Counted from the stretch's first letter, positions 1 through 5,432 are shown. The stretch: 8,289 nt of DNA from Anaerolineales bacterium (GCA_020853835.1 JADYYC010000059.1:1-8289); one strand, 5' to 3'. Program-made: numbers and translations. Notes: a model not told the origin generated them from the letters alone.

Positions 1-98
1 AGCGATGTGCGCACCACCGAGCGCACCGCCGCATTCATGCCTTGAGCATCGCCCCCGCTTGTCAATATACCAATTTTCTGAACTTTCTCGAGTGCCAT
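1..98 (-). CDS. pfkA: 6-phosphofructokinase, N-terminal fragment (runs off the left edge)
   Basis: Cytoplasmic glycolytic enzyme that phosphorylates fructose 6-phosphate at C1 (ATP- or PPi-dependent; the fragment cannot decide). Reading the minus strand from the ATG at 98-96 gives 32 codons, MALEKVQKIGILTSGG then DAQGMNAAVRSVVRTS. The GILTSGGDAxGMNAAxR block is the phosphate-binding N-terminal signature of the PfkA family, with GGDA at residues 15-18. Q19 replaces the P common in proteobacterial enzymes, which fits Chloroflexota-type sequences as I remember them. The start is supported by a GGGAG ribosome binding site at 112-108, nine bases before the ATG, and by a promoter at 187-158. The rest lies outside the window. 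It is transcribed away from the ABM/alcohol dehydrogenase unit. Confidence 0.93.
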   Translation of the reverse strand, partial: MALEKVQKIGILTSGGDAQGMNAAVRSVVRTS

Positions 99-135
99 AA
101 ATTATTGCTCCCGAATGAATAGAGATCACAATCAT

Positions 136-165
136 TTGGTGTTTGATACAATCGGTAAGTATAAT
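136..165 (+). promoter_or_regulatory. Predicted promoter of the ABM/alcohol dehydrogenase unit
   Basis: A perfect -10 TATAAT sits at 160-165. A weak -35 TTGGTG (136-141) lies 18 bases upstream. The predicted start near 172 gives a leader of about 85 bases, which contains the 215-229 hairpin. The -10 shares six bases with the pfkA -10 on the other strand, so the two promoters cannot both be occupied at once. Confidence 0.5.
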
Positions 166-187
166 GTGCTTGGACGATCAATGTCAA
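158..187 (-). promoter_or_regulatory. Predicted sigma70-type promoter of pfkA
   Basis: On the minus strand, TTGACA (187-182, perfect -35) is followed by an 18-base spacer and TATACT (163-158, 5/6 match to the -10). The predicted transcript start is near 151, giving a leader of about 53 bases before the pfkA ATG with its GGGAG. The -10 overlaps the -10 of the opposite promoter almost completely. This is a sequence-only prediction. Confidence 0.6.
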
Positions 188-210
188 TTTGTTTTCAACT
201 GATTAACAAA
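188..210. promoter_or_regulatory. Inverted repeat, candidate operator between pfkA and the ABM gene
   Basis: TTTGTT (188-193) and AACAAA (205-210) form a perfect inverted repeat around an 11-base spacer. It abuts the -35 of the pfkA promoter and lies just downstream of the predicted plus-strand start, where a bound protein could affect both promoters. The sequence is AT-rich, so chance is possible. No regulator family is assigned. Confidence 0.25.
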
Positions 211-214
211 CTCA

Positions 215-229
215 CAGGCTTGGAGCCTG
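215..229 (+). other. Short perfect hairpin in the 5' leader of the ABM gene
   Basis: CAGGCT (215-220), loop TGG, AGCCTG (224-229): a perfect six-base-pair stem ending 12 bases before the AAAGGAG ribosome binding site (242-248). No T-run follows, so it is not a terminator. It could stabilise the message or modulate ribosome access. Confidence 0.4.
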
Positions 230-256
230 GGCTGATCGAATAAAGGAGACGTTGCG

Positions 257-562
257 ATGAACATAGTGCATGTGCACATTCACGTGAAACCTGAATTTAT
301 TAGAGAATTTATTGCTGAAACGCTTGAAAATGCCCGGCGGAGCGTTCAAGAGCCTGGTATTGCCCGGTTCGATGTAATCCAACTGGTCGATGATCCGACA
401 CGGTTTGTCCTTGTCGAGGTATACCGGTCGGAGGAGGCCCCCGCGGCTCACAAACAAACCGCTCACTACTTGCGTTGGCGGGACAAGGTAGCTGATATGA
501 TGGTCGAACCACGATCTGGAATTAAATATCATAATCTCTTTCCTGAAGATCCCGAGTGGTGA
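257..562 (+). CDS. LsrG-like ABM-fold protein (putative quinol monooxygenase / isomerase family)
   Basis: A 101-residue protein of the antibiotic-biosynthesis-monooxygenase (ABM) superfamily: small cytoplasmic dimeric ferredoxin-like folds that act without cofactor or metal. Visible features are an N-terminal strand MNIVHVHIHVKPE, the turn EPG (32-34) followed by RFDV (37-40), VLVEVY (51-56) and the HKQTAHY block (65-71) with W74. EPGxxRFDV and HKxTxHY closely match LsrG, which isomerises phosphorylated autoinducer-2, and the YgiN-like quinol monooxygenases. Length is normal. The ATG is fixed by AAAGGAG at 242-248, eight bases upstream. An alcohol dehydrogenase follows after 33 bases, probably in the same transcript. 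No other lsr gene is present, so the LsrG reaction should not be assumed; the substrate is unknown. Confidence 0.85.
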   Translation: MNIVHVHIHVKPEFIREFIAETLENARRSVQEPGIARFDVIQLVDDPTRFVLVEVYRSEEAPAAHKQTAHYLRWRDKVADMMVEPRSGIKYHNLFPEDPEW

Positions 563-595
563 CGATAATCCGAATAATAAAACCAGGTTATTCCA

Positions 596-1756
596 ATGGA
601 CTTTGAATTCGCGACAACAAACAGGATCATCTTTGGTTCTGGCAGGCTTAGCGAGCTGGGTAAGATTGTCTCCGGCTTTGGATCGAAGGCGTTCGTGGCG
701 ACGAATTTTTCTGTTGAACACGAATTGGCCAATCGCCTGGAAGATGTTCTTTCCAGCTCAAATATTCAAATCGAACGTTACCTCGTGAAGGGTGAACCGA
801 CTCTGGCAATGGTTATAGACGGGCTTGAAGCGGCGCGTAACTTCGGGAGTGAGCTGGTGATCGGCTTTGGCGGTGGTTCCGCGCTGGACTTTGCGAAAGC
901 GGTGGCAGCGCTTTACACCAATCCAGGTGACGCGGTGGATTACCTTGAAGTTGTTGGTCATGCAAAACCCTTGCGCGAGGAACCGCTTCCGGTTATCGCC
1001 ATCCCCACAACAGCCGGAACGGGGACAGAAGCGACGCGCAATGCGGTCATCGGCCTTGAAGACCATCGTGTGAAGGTGAGTCTGCGCAGCCTCTCGATGT
1101 TGCCAAAAGTCGCGTTGATCGACCCATCCTTGACTTTAAGTCTGCCGCGCGAAAGGACTGCAAGTTCGGGGATGGATGCGCTGACCCAGCTCATTGAACC
1201 GTTTATATCGAATGCATCTAACCCAATGACAGATGCCATATGCCGCGAAGGTATGCGGCTGATTTCGCGATCACTGATCACTGCTTTTTACAACCCAGAA
1301 GATTTGAATGCGCGCGAGGATATGGCGCTCGCCAGCCTGTTCGGCGGAATTGCACTAGCAAACGCCAGACTTGGCGCCGTGCATGGATTTGCCGGTCCAA
1401 TCGGTGGGTGGATACTCGCGCCGCATGGAATGATCTGCGCCCGATTGCTGCCATTGGTAATGGAGGCGAATCTCAAGGCTCTGGAGGAGCGCAACCACGC
1501 CAGCACGACCCTCGACCGTTTCGATGAAATGGCGCGTTTATTGACGGGGCATCCCAGTGCAGAAGCTGACGATGGCGTTACCTGGGTGTTTGAGCTGCGC
1601 GAGACGCTGCGGATACCATCGCTGAAAAGCTTTGGCCTGGTTTCAGAAGATTTTCCAGCCTTGATTGACAGAGCGCGCCGGGCGAGCAGCATGAAGGGTA
1701 ACCCGATTGTATTGACCGATGAAGAATTAAAGGCAATACTCGAAAAGGCGCTCTAG
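596..1756 (+). CDS. Iron-containing (group III) alcohol dehydrogenase family protein
   Basis: A 386-residue cytoplasmic NAD(P)-dependent oxidoreductase of normal length for the Fe-ADH/dehydroquinate-synthase-like superfamily. The N-terminal nucleotide-binding domain shows FATTNRIIFGSGRL (5-18) and GFGGGSALDFAKAVA (90-104), then PTTAGTGTEATRNAV (137-151). The C-terminal metal domain carries GMDALTQLIEP (192-202) and AVHGFAGPIGGWILAPHG (261-278). Aligned by motif to FucO, the metal ligands would be D194, Q198 (normally His), H263 and H277; G267 replaces the conserved second-sphere His. Members with DALTQLIEP exist, so this is a subfamily trait rather than damage, but metal identity is uncertain. 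The start agrees with the family N-terminus although the ribosome binding site is weak (CCAGG about ten bases upstream). It is likely cotranscribed with the ABM gene 33 bases upstream. Substrate unknown; an aldehyde, ketone or maleylacetate-like compound is possible. Confidence 0.9.
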   Translation: MDFEFATTNRIIFGSGRLSELGKIVSGFGSKAFVATNFSVEHELANRLEDVLSSSNIQIERYLVKGEPTLAMVIDGLEAARNFGSELVIGFGGGSALDFAKAVAALYTNPGDAVDYLEVVGHAKPLREEPLPVIAIPTTAGTGTEATRNAVIGLEDHRVKVSLRSLSMLPKVALIDPSLTLSLPRERTASSGMDALTQLIEPFISNASNPMTDAICREGMRLISRSLITAFYNPEDLNAREDMALASLFGGIALANARLGAVHGFAGPIGGWILAPHGMICARLLPLVMEANLKALEERNHASTTLDRFDEMARLLTGHPSAEADDGVTWVFELRETLRIPSLKSFGLVSEDFPALIDRARRASSMKGNPIVLTDEELKAILEKAL

Positions 1757-1780
1757 CGTGAGTGTCATTGCTTTATTATC

Positions 1781-2380
1781 TCACTGTCTGCTATAGACGC
1801 TGATTTTGTCGCCTTGATCCTGGATTAAATCGGTTGGCGGTCTTCGAAATAACCAGAAAACAACATAAAGATCCCCTACTGATCCCACCGCGTTGAAGAT
1901 TAACCCGATGATGGTTGGAAACAGCAGTTTAGCGGGGACGACAGCAATTAACCCAACCCCTATCAGAGAAATAACCAGCAAGGGTGATATGCCTATCCAG
2001 AGATACGGATTTCTAGGAATGAACCATTCGGGCGCCGCGGCGAAGGCATAAGCTCCTTTAAAGCCGAAATTGGGCCTGCTGCCAGTGACGACCCAAAAGA
2101 AGATGCCATGCACAACCTCGTGCAGTATCACGAAAAGGACGATCACAGAGATGATGACGACCAGATAGGCTATAGCCGAGTACGTGGATAAGTTCACGTC
2201 CTGCGCCTGATTCATGGGCCGTAGCGATGCGGCGATTGCGCTGAACAGCCAACCGAAAGGGAAAAGCAAAACCAGGCCGAAGATGTTCAATCCAATCATC
2301 AGCCTTTTATCTTTTGACAGATCGATCGTTCGATGAAGGGCGTATGCGGCGGGTAATTGGGTGGTTGGGGTCAGGTCCAT
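1781..2380 (-). CDS. DUF3267-type integral membrane putative zinc metalloprotease
   Basis: From the ATG at 2380-2378 this is a 199-residue multi-spanning membrane protein. Hydrophobic segments lie at about residues 28-52, 69-97, 127-150 and 152-178 in this numbering. HEVVH (87-91) sits inside the second segment, the intramembrane HExxH of the DUF3267 group, and a late GSVGD motif (166-170) supplies a candidate third ligand Asp. Such proteins are presumed intramembrane or membrane-embedded peptidases; no substrate is known. The reading frame also allows a TTG at 2419 or an ATG at 2389, but TTG-ACA at 2419 is the -35 of a near-consensus promoter whose predicted start is about 2384, so only 2380 or later can be translated. 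A further ATG at 2299 has AAAAGG just before it but would remove the N-terminus. It converges with the alcohol dehydrogenase gene, 24 bases apart. Confidence 0.8.
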   Translation of the reverse strand: MDLTPTTQLPAAYALHRTIDLSKDKRLMIGLNIFGLVLLFPFGWLFSAIAASLRPMNQAQDVNLSTYSAIAYLVVIISVIVLFVILHEVVHGIFFWVVTGSRPNFGFKGAYAFAAAPEWFIPRNPYLWIGISPLLVISLIGVGLIAVVPAKLLFPTIIGLIFNAVGSVGDLYVVFWLFRRPPTDLIQDQGDKISVYSRQ

Positions 2381-2390
2381 CGAGACCATC

Positions 2391-2419
2391 AATATAAATA
2401 CAACATATCGGTCTGTCAA
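2391..2419 (-). promoter_or_regulatory. Near-consensus promoter of the DUF3267 gene
   Basis: On the minus strand, TTGACA (2419-2414) is six of six for a -35. It is followed by exactly 17 bases and TATATT (2396-2391, 5/6 for a -10). Predicted +1 falls at about 2386-2382, directly before the ATG at 2380, so the message would be leaderless or have a leader of a few bases. No ribosome binding site precedes that ATG, which agrees. Confidence 0.65.
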
Positions 2420-2482
2420 GAGGATCGCAAGTTATTTGGCGCTTATCATCATCTTGGGGACTTTTTTGAAAGACGCGCAGGG

Positions 2483-2511
2483 TTGACGAATTCAAAAAAC
2501 AAAGCTAGAAT
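2483..2511 (+). promoter_or_regulatory. Near-consensus promoter of the solenoid membrane protein gene
   Basis: TTGACG (2483-2488), a 17-base spacer, then TAGAAT (2506-2511): five of six matches in each box. Predicted start is about 2518, leaving a leader of about 62 bases. The same TTGACG-N17 layout precedes the cold-shock gene at 5467. It diverges from the DUF3267 promoter at 2391-2419. Confidence 0.65.
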
Positions 2512-2530
2512 ATTCTGCACTCGGGTACTG

Positions 2531-2552
2531 CCCCCTGATTGGGGGTTTTTTT
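2531..2552 (+). terminator. Terminator-like hairpin inside the 5' leader (candidate attenuator)
   Basis: CCCCC (2531-2535), loop TGATT, GGGGG (2541-2545), then seven T (2546-2552). This has the form of a short intrinsic terminator but lies between the promoter (-10 at 2506-2511) and the gene start (2580), so most transcripts should stop unless it is bypassed. It is flanked by TGCAC (2516-2520) and GTGCA (2553-2557), which could close an outer stem if transcription starts early enough. The 5-bp stem is short, so termination efficiency is uncertain. Confidence 0.55.
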
Positions 2553-2579
2553 GTGCAATAGAAAGATAGCGGAGGCAAA

Positions 2580-3137
2580 ATGGGTGAGAAGGGCGCAGCA
2601 AAACCAACCACACCTGAAGATAAAGACACAATGATCGATGTCACCGGGGAATCGGTGGATGTTTCGGACACTCAAGTTCAGAAGATCATTGCTGAAAATG
2701 TCAATATGAGCATGAGCTTTGCCTCACAAATCAATGCGAGTGAGATTCAGCTCAGCCAGAGCGCTGCAGCGGAGATAAAAACCCAACAAAGCTCGTTAAA
2801 TGGCGCGGTAGTTGTGAATTTGGAAACCGAGACGCTGGAGGCGTCGGGCTCGGCTTTCTTTGTCGCCCAGGCCGAGACGATAAACCTCAAGGACAGTCAG
2901 GCGGCCGTCGTTTATGCTCAAAATGTTGGAATGAGCAACGCCCAGTCGGGCTTAATTGTGGCGCAAGAACTCAGCGCCACGACGGTTCGCTCTGGGGTTT
3001 TGCTGGCGAGCCAGGTGAACGGCGATGTGGAAACTCTGATCGACACGCCGCGCGCATTGATCATTGGCATCACTTCGGGTACATTAATCGGCTTGATCCT
3101 GTTTTTCCTGCAGGCGCTGGCAAGGCGAAAGCGTTAA
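2580..3137 (+). CDS. Conserved-looking hypothetical protein: repeat (beta-solenoid-like) domain with C-terminal membrane anchor
   Basis: I do not recognise a named family. The 185 residues divide into a polar, acidic N-terminus (1-30), a repetitive middle (about 35-152) and one membrane helix (about 159-180) ending in ARRKR. There is no signal peptide, so a tail anchor with the repeats in the cytoplasm is likely. In 91-152 units of 15-16 residues align: SAFFVAQAETINLKD, SQAAVVYAQNVGMSN, AQSGLIVAQELSATTV, RSGVLLASQVNGDVETL. Each has a small residue, a hydrophobic patch, then A/S-Q before a polar turn. Such periodicity suggests a stacked beta-solenoid, as in bactofilins or polymer-forming proteins, but no sequence match to those is claimed. 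The start is set by GGAGG at 2571-2575. The gene has its own promoter and leader hairpin and precedes rplY. It could be a membrane-surface scaffold. Confidence 0.8.
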   Translation: MGEKGAAKPTTPEDKDTMIDVTGESVDVSDTQVQKIIAENVNMSMSFASQINASEIQLSQSAAAEIKTQQSSLNGAVVVNLETETLEASGSAFFVAQAETINLKDSQAAVVYAQNVGMSNAQSGLIVAQELSATTVRSGVLLASQVNGDVETLIDTPRALIIGITSGTLIGLILFFLQALARRKR

Positions 3138-3140
3138 TTT

Positions 3141-3165
3141 CGGACGGGAAAAAACCTCCCGACCG
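3141..3165 (+). other. Hairpin just after the solenoid gene (possible weak terminator or processing site)
   Basis: CGGACGGG (3141-3148) and CCCGACCG (3158-3165) pair over eight positions with a single central A-A mismatch around a nine-base loop. It begins three bases after the stop codon. No T-run follows, so strong intrinsic termination is not expected. It may separate the message from rplY by pausing, RNA processing or 3'-end protection. Confidence 0.4.
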
Positions 3166-3175
3166 TCAAACCCCA

Positions 3176-3250
3176 CCGGCGGAAGCCGGAATACACACCA
3201 GAAGAGCGAGGGTAACCAGAAAGACTTGGTGAGAGGCGCTCTGAGGAAGG
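3176..3250 (+). promoter_or_regulatory. Structured 5' region of rplY with ribosome binding site
   Basis: Two hairpins precede the gene. First, CCGGC (3176-3180), a GNRA-type loop GGAA, GCCGG (3185-3189). Second, AGAGCG (3203-3208) pairs with CGCTCT (3237-3242), enclosing ACCA (3215-3218) with TGGT (3227-3230). The second stem ends one base before the AGGAAGG ribosome binding site (3244-3250). Ribosomal protein messages often carry such leaders for autogenous control, and autogenous control of rplY is described in gammaproteobacteria. That this leader does so is inference. No clear promoter is seen in 3138-3255. Confidence 0.35.
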
Positions 3251-3255
3251 AACAA

Positions 3256-3897
3256 ATGGAAGAGATCGTTTTACAGGCTACTACAAGGGAGATCGTTGGA
3301 AAACAGGTGCGCGCATTGCGGCGGGAAGGCAAGCTTCCAGCAGTCATTTACGGGCATCATCTCGGCGCGCTTCCAATCAGCCTGGATTTTCACGATGCCA
3401 GCCGGGCGCTGTCAGGCGTTGCGGGATCGCAACTTGTCGCTGTGGTGATCGATGGAACTAATAAACAGCCGACCCTGATAAGAGAAAAGCAGCGCGACCC
3501 GATTACCGGCAGGTTGTTACACGTTGATTTCCTGGCTGTCTCCATGACGGAGAAACTGCGCGCGATGGTCAGGATAAATCTTGTGGGCGAAGCTCCAGCG
3601 GTGAAGAATTACGATGCGATCATGGTAACAGGCCAGGAAGAAGTCGAAGTTGAAAGCCTGCCTGGAGACTTGCCGGAATCAATTGAAGTCGATCTTGCGG
3701 TTCTAAAGGAAATTGGCGACGGGATCCATGTACGAGATCTGCCAGTCTTGTCAGGTGTTGAAATCTTGACAGACCCTAACGAAATGATCGTGCTGATGAC
3801 CGCCCCAACTATAGCGCCGGTGGAAGAGGTAGAAGAAGCTGCGGCTTCGAGCGAACCCGAAGTGATCGAGCGCGGCAAGCGCGAAGAAGACTTTTAG
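3256..3897 (+). CDS. rplY: 50S ribosomal protein bL25, CTC/TL5 two-domain form
   Basis: Structural protein of the large ribosomal subunit that binds 5S rRNA at the central protuberance. The 213-residue product has the N-terminal L25 domain (about 1-92) with RREGKLPAVIYG (22-33) and RDPITGRLLHVDF (80-92), then the TL5/CTC C-terminal domain (about 96-187) with GQEEVEVESLPGDLPESIE (126-144) and DGIHVRDLPV (155-164). A charged acidic tail rich in E, A and S follows (188-213). Length is normal for the long CTC form found outside enterobacteria. The ATG at 3256 is chosen because AGGAAGG lies at 3244-3250; an in-frame GTG at 3226 would add ten residues atypical of the family. It follows the solenoid gene after 118 bases and ends at a strong terminator shared with the opposite-strand Nudix gene. 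Confidence 0.95.
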   Translation: MEEIVLQATTREIVGKQVRALRREGKLPAVIYGHHLGALPISLDFHDASRALSGVAGSQLVAVVIDGTNKQPTLIREKQRDPITGRLLHVDFLAVSMTEKLRAMVRINLVGEAPAVKNYDAIMVTGQEEVEVESLPGDLPESIEVDLAVLKEIGDGIHVRDLPVLSGVEILTDPNEMIVLMTAPTIAPVEEVEEAAASSEPEVIERGKREEDF

Positions 3898-3916
3898 TTG
3901 TAACGATAGAAATGAT

Positions 3917-3966
3917 AGATATGAGCATCTACTGTCGAGGTAGATGTTCATATCTATTTTATTTTT
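3917..3966. terminator. Strong bidirectional terminator between rplY and the Nudix gene
   Basis: A 16-position stem, 3917-3932 with 3940-3955, has only one G-U wobble on the plus strand and a seven-base loop TGTCGAG. It is followed by TTTTATTTTT (3957-3966). It terminates plus-strand rplY transcripts. On the minus strand the same stem ends the Nudix message with a looser T-rich tail. The Nudix stop codon (TAG at 3956-3954) lies inside the stem. Confidence 0.85.
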
Positions 3967-4565
3967 AATGCGTTCAGCATTGTAAGCGTGATGCGTGCGC
4001 TGGCTCCCCAAAGGACTTCTCCGTCAAATTGCTTGAAGTATGTCACCATTACGGGCGCGTTCTGTCCAGGCGCCGGATGCGGTACCTGCTCGTGGTTCGC
4101 GGGATCAGCCAGCCAATCCAGAGGGATAGTAAATATGCGCGTTACTTCGCTTTGTGCAGGGATCAAAGTGTAAGGCCATGGAATAACCCCCACAACAGGG
4201 GTGACAGAATAGTTTGTGATCGTGATAAAGCCGCGTAATCTTCCTAAGAGTTTTACGTCTTGGGGATTCAATCCGATTTCTTCGTAGGCTTCACGCAAGG
4301 CGGTTTCCTCGGGGGAGAGGTCTCCTGGATCGGCGCGCCCACCCGGAAAAGACACCTGACCGCTGTGCTCGGGCAGGTTGGCGTTGCGACGGGTAAATAA
4401 TACGTGCCACGTTGTGTTCCACCGGAGCATCGGAATTAATACCGCGGCCGGACGGAGAGGCTGGTTTGTGTATTCCGAAAGGGTAGGAATTTCCTGGATC
4501 GGCTCCTGATCGGGCGTGGCGAGCGCGTCCGCGAGTCGTCGTTGGATTTCATGTTCAGTCAGCAT
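3954..4565 (-). CDS. Nudix hydrolase, CoA pyrophosphatase type
   Basis: A 203-residue cytoplasmic hydrolase predicted to cleave coenzyme A or its derivatives into phosphopantetheine and 3',5'-ADP. The motif before the Nudix box, LFTRRNANLPEHSGQVSFPGG (56-76), matches the UPF0035 signature of CoA-specific Nudix enzymes (LLTxRS...HxGQxxFPGG). The Nudix box spans about 76-99, with RE at 91-92 and the metal-binding EE at 95-96 in REAYEEIGL. The order FPGGRADPGDLSPEETALREA, with D-P-G-D before the helix, is the usual CoA-type spacing. The substrate call rests on these motifs only. The gene lies 36 bases downstream of trmI and is probably cotranscribed. The ATG at 4565 lacks a strong ribosome binding site; no better start is visible. 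Confidence 0.9.
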   Translation of the reverse strand: MLTEHEIQRRLADALATPDQEPIQEIPTLSEYTNQPLRPAAVLIPMLRWNTTWHVLFTRRNANLPEHSGQVSFPGGRADPGDLSPEETALREAYEEIGLNPQDVKLLGRLRGFITITNYSVTPVVGVIPWPYTLIPAQSEVTRIFTIPLDWLADPANHEQVPHPAPGQNAPVMVTYFKQFDGEVLWGASARITLTMLNALKIK

Positions 4566-4601
4566 AAATATTCAGTTTCGAAGTCCCCGATCTTTTTGAT
4601 G

Positions 4602-5408
4602 TTATTGGGATGCGTCATGTGCTGGAAGAATCGAGCGCGCGAAAATTAGATATCCGGTGTGCGCGACCATACGGTCAGCGGGGCGCAGACGGTCGGGGTT
4701 CGCTTTGTAGTAACGCAGCATAATTTCACAAACATCGATAAATCCGAAGCCGTTTGGATGAAATGCGTTTAGCAACCGCGATACCTGATTGGTGGTGGGT
4801 AAAATCGAACCGAATGCTCCGCCCGATTTCAAGGCGCGGCGTACCTGTGGCATATATTCATAGGGATCGGGTAAATCCAAGAAAAGCGCATCGATCCCTT
4901 CTTCATCGAAGCCTTCTGCAATATCCCTGAGTTTTAGCGTCACCCGATCCAGCAGCCCCAGCTTATCCAGGTTTTTCCGGGCGAGGTTTTGCATCTCTGC
5001 CCGAACTTCGTAGGAATAAATATGGCCCTGCGGACCTACAGCCCATGCCAGGGCGGTCGTCAGAGCCCCAGAGCCGGTTCCCGCTTCTAAGACAAGACTT
5101 CCCGGCCCTATCCCCATGGTAATCAAGATGAAACCAATATCTTTAGGGTAGAGGATCTGGGTGCTGCGTTTTGTTTCGCGCAAAATATCGGACAGAGATG
5201 GCTGGATAATGTAAAATGGGCTGCCCTGATGAGAAAAAACCTGGCTTCCCCAGGGGATCTGGATCAGGTCGTCAAAGTTGACAACGCCCCTGTGCGTGTG
5301 CAATTGCTCGCCAGAGATCAATCTGAAGAGATAAACTTTATTGGTCGGGCTGACCAACTGGACGAGATCGCCCTCTTGGGTTAACTGGTTCGGTTTTAGA
5401 ACATCCAT
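4602..5408 (-). CDS. trmI: tRNA (adenine(58)-N1)-methyltransferase TrmI
   Basis: SAM-dependent enzyme that makes 1-methyladenosine at position 58 in the T loop of tRNA, as a homotetramer in bacteria. The 268 residues begin with the small N-terminal domain: EGDLVQLVS (12-20), LHTHRGVVNFDDLIQ (36-50). The Rossmann methyltransferase domain follows: YPKDIGFIL (87-95), SAM motif I VLEAGTGSGALTTAL (106-120), acidic SYE (132-134), RDI (161-163), LDLPDPY (177-183) and the C-terminal RPADRMVAHTGYLIFAR (242-258). This order and the HTGYL ending are diagnostic of TrmI rather than a general methyltransferase. Length is typical. The ATG at 5408-5406 starts the usual N-terminus; a weak GAGG lies 15 bases upstream. 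First gene of a trmI-nudix unit, divergent from the cold-shock gene. Confidence 0.93.
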   Translation of the reverse strand: MDVLKPNQLTQEGDLVQLVSPTNKVYLFRLISGEQLHTHRGVVNFDDLIQIPWGSQVFSHQGSPFYIIQPSLSDILRETKRSTQILYPKDIGFILITMGIGPGSLVLEAGTGSGALTTALAWAVGPQGHIYSYEVRAEMQNLARKNLDKLGLLDRVTLKLRDIAEGFDEEGIDALFLDLPDPYEYMPQVRRALKSGGAFGSILPTTNQVSRLLNAFHPNGFGFIDVCEIMLRYYKANPDRLRPADRMVAHTGYLIFARSILPAHDASQ

Positions 5409-5432
5409 GAATGAATTTATGCCTCAGAACGA

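Noticed and set aside
188..210. Rex (redox repressor) site in the pfkA-ABM intergenic region
   Set aside because: One half (TTAACAA) resembles a Rex half-site, but the spacing between halves is too long and the other half lacks the matching A/T; kept only as an unassigned inverted repeat.
212..721. Open frame of 169 codons on the minus strand opposite the ABM and alcohol dehydrogenase genes
   Set aside because: It spans two well-supported plus-strand genes, has no ribosome binding site or family motif, and its composition is what the antisense of coding sequence gives.
1288..1692. 134-codon minus-strand frame within the alcohol dehydrogenase gene
   Set aside because: Antisense shadow, rich in S, R and A, no domain; the plus-strand protein is clearly real.
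1754..1793. Possible convergent terminator between the alcohol dehydrogenase and DUF3267 genes (GTGAG 1758-1762 with CTCAC 1780-1784; TAGC with GCTA)
   Set aside because: The loop is 17 bases, the stem is broken by a bulge and no T-run follows on either strand; too weak to annotate.
3226..3255. GTG start ten codons upstream for rplY
   Set aside because: No ribosome binding site, and the added residues are not typical of bL25; the ATG at 3256 has AGGAAGG at the right spacing.
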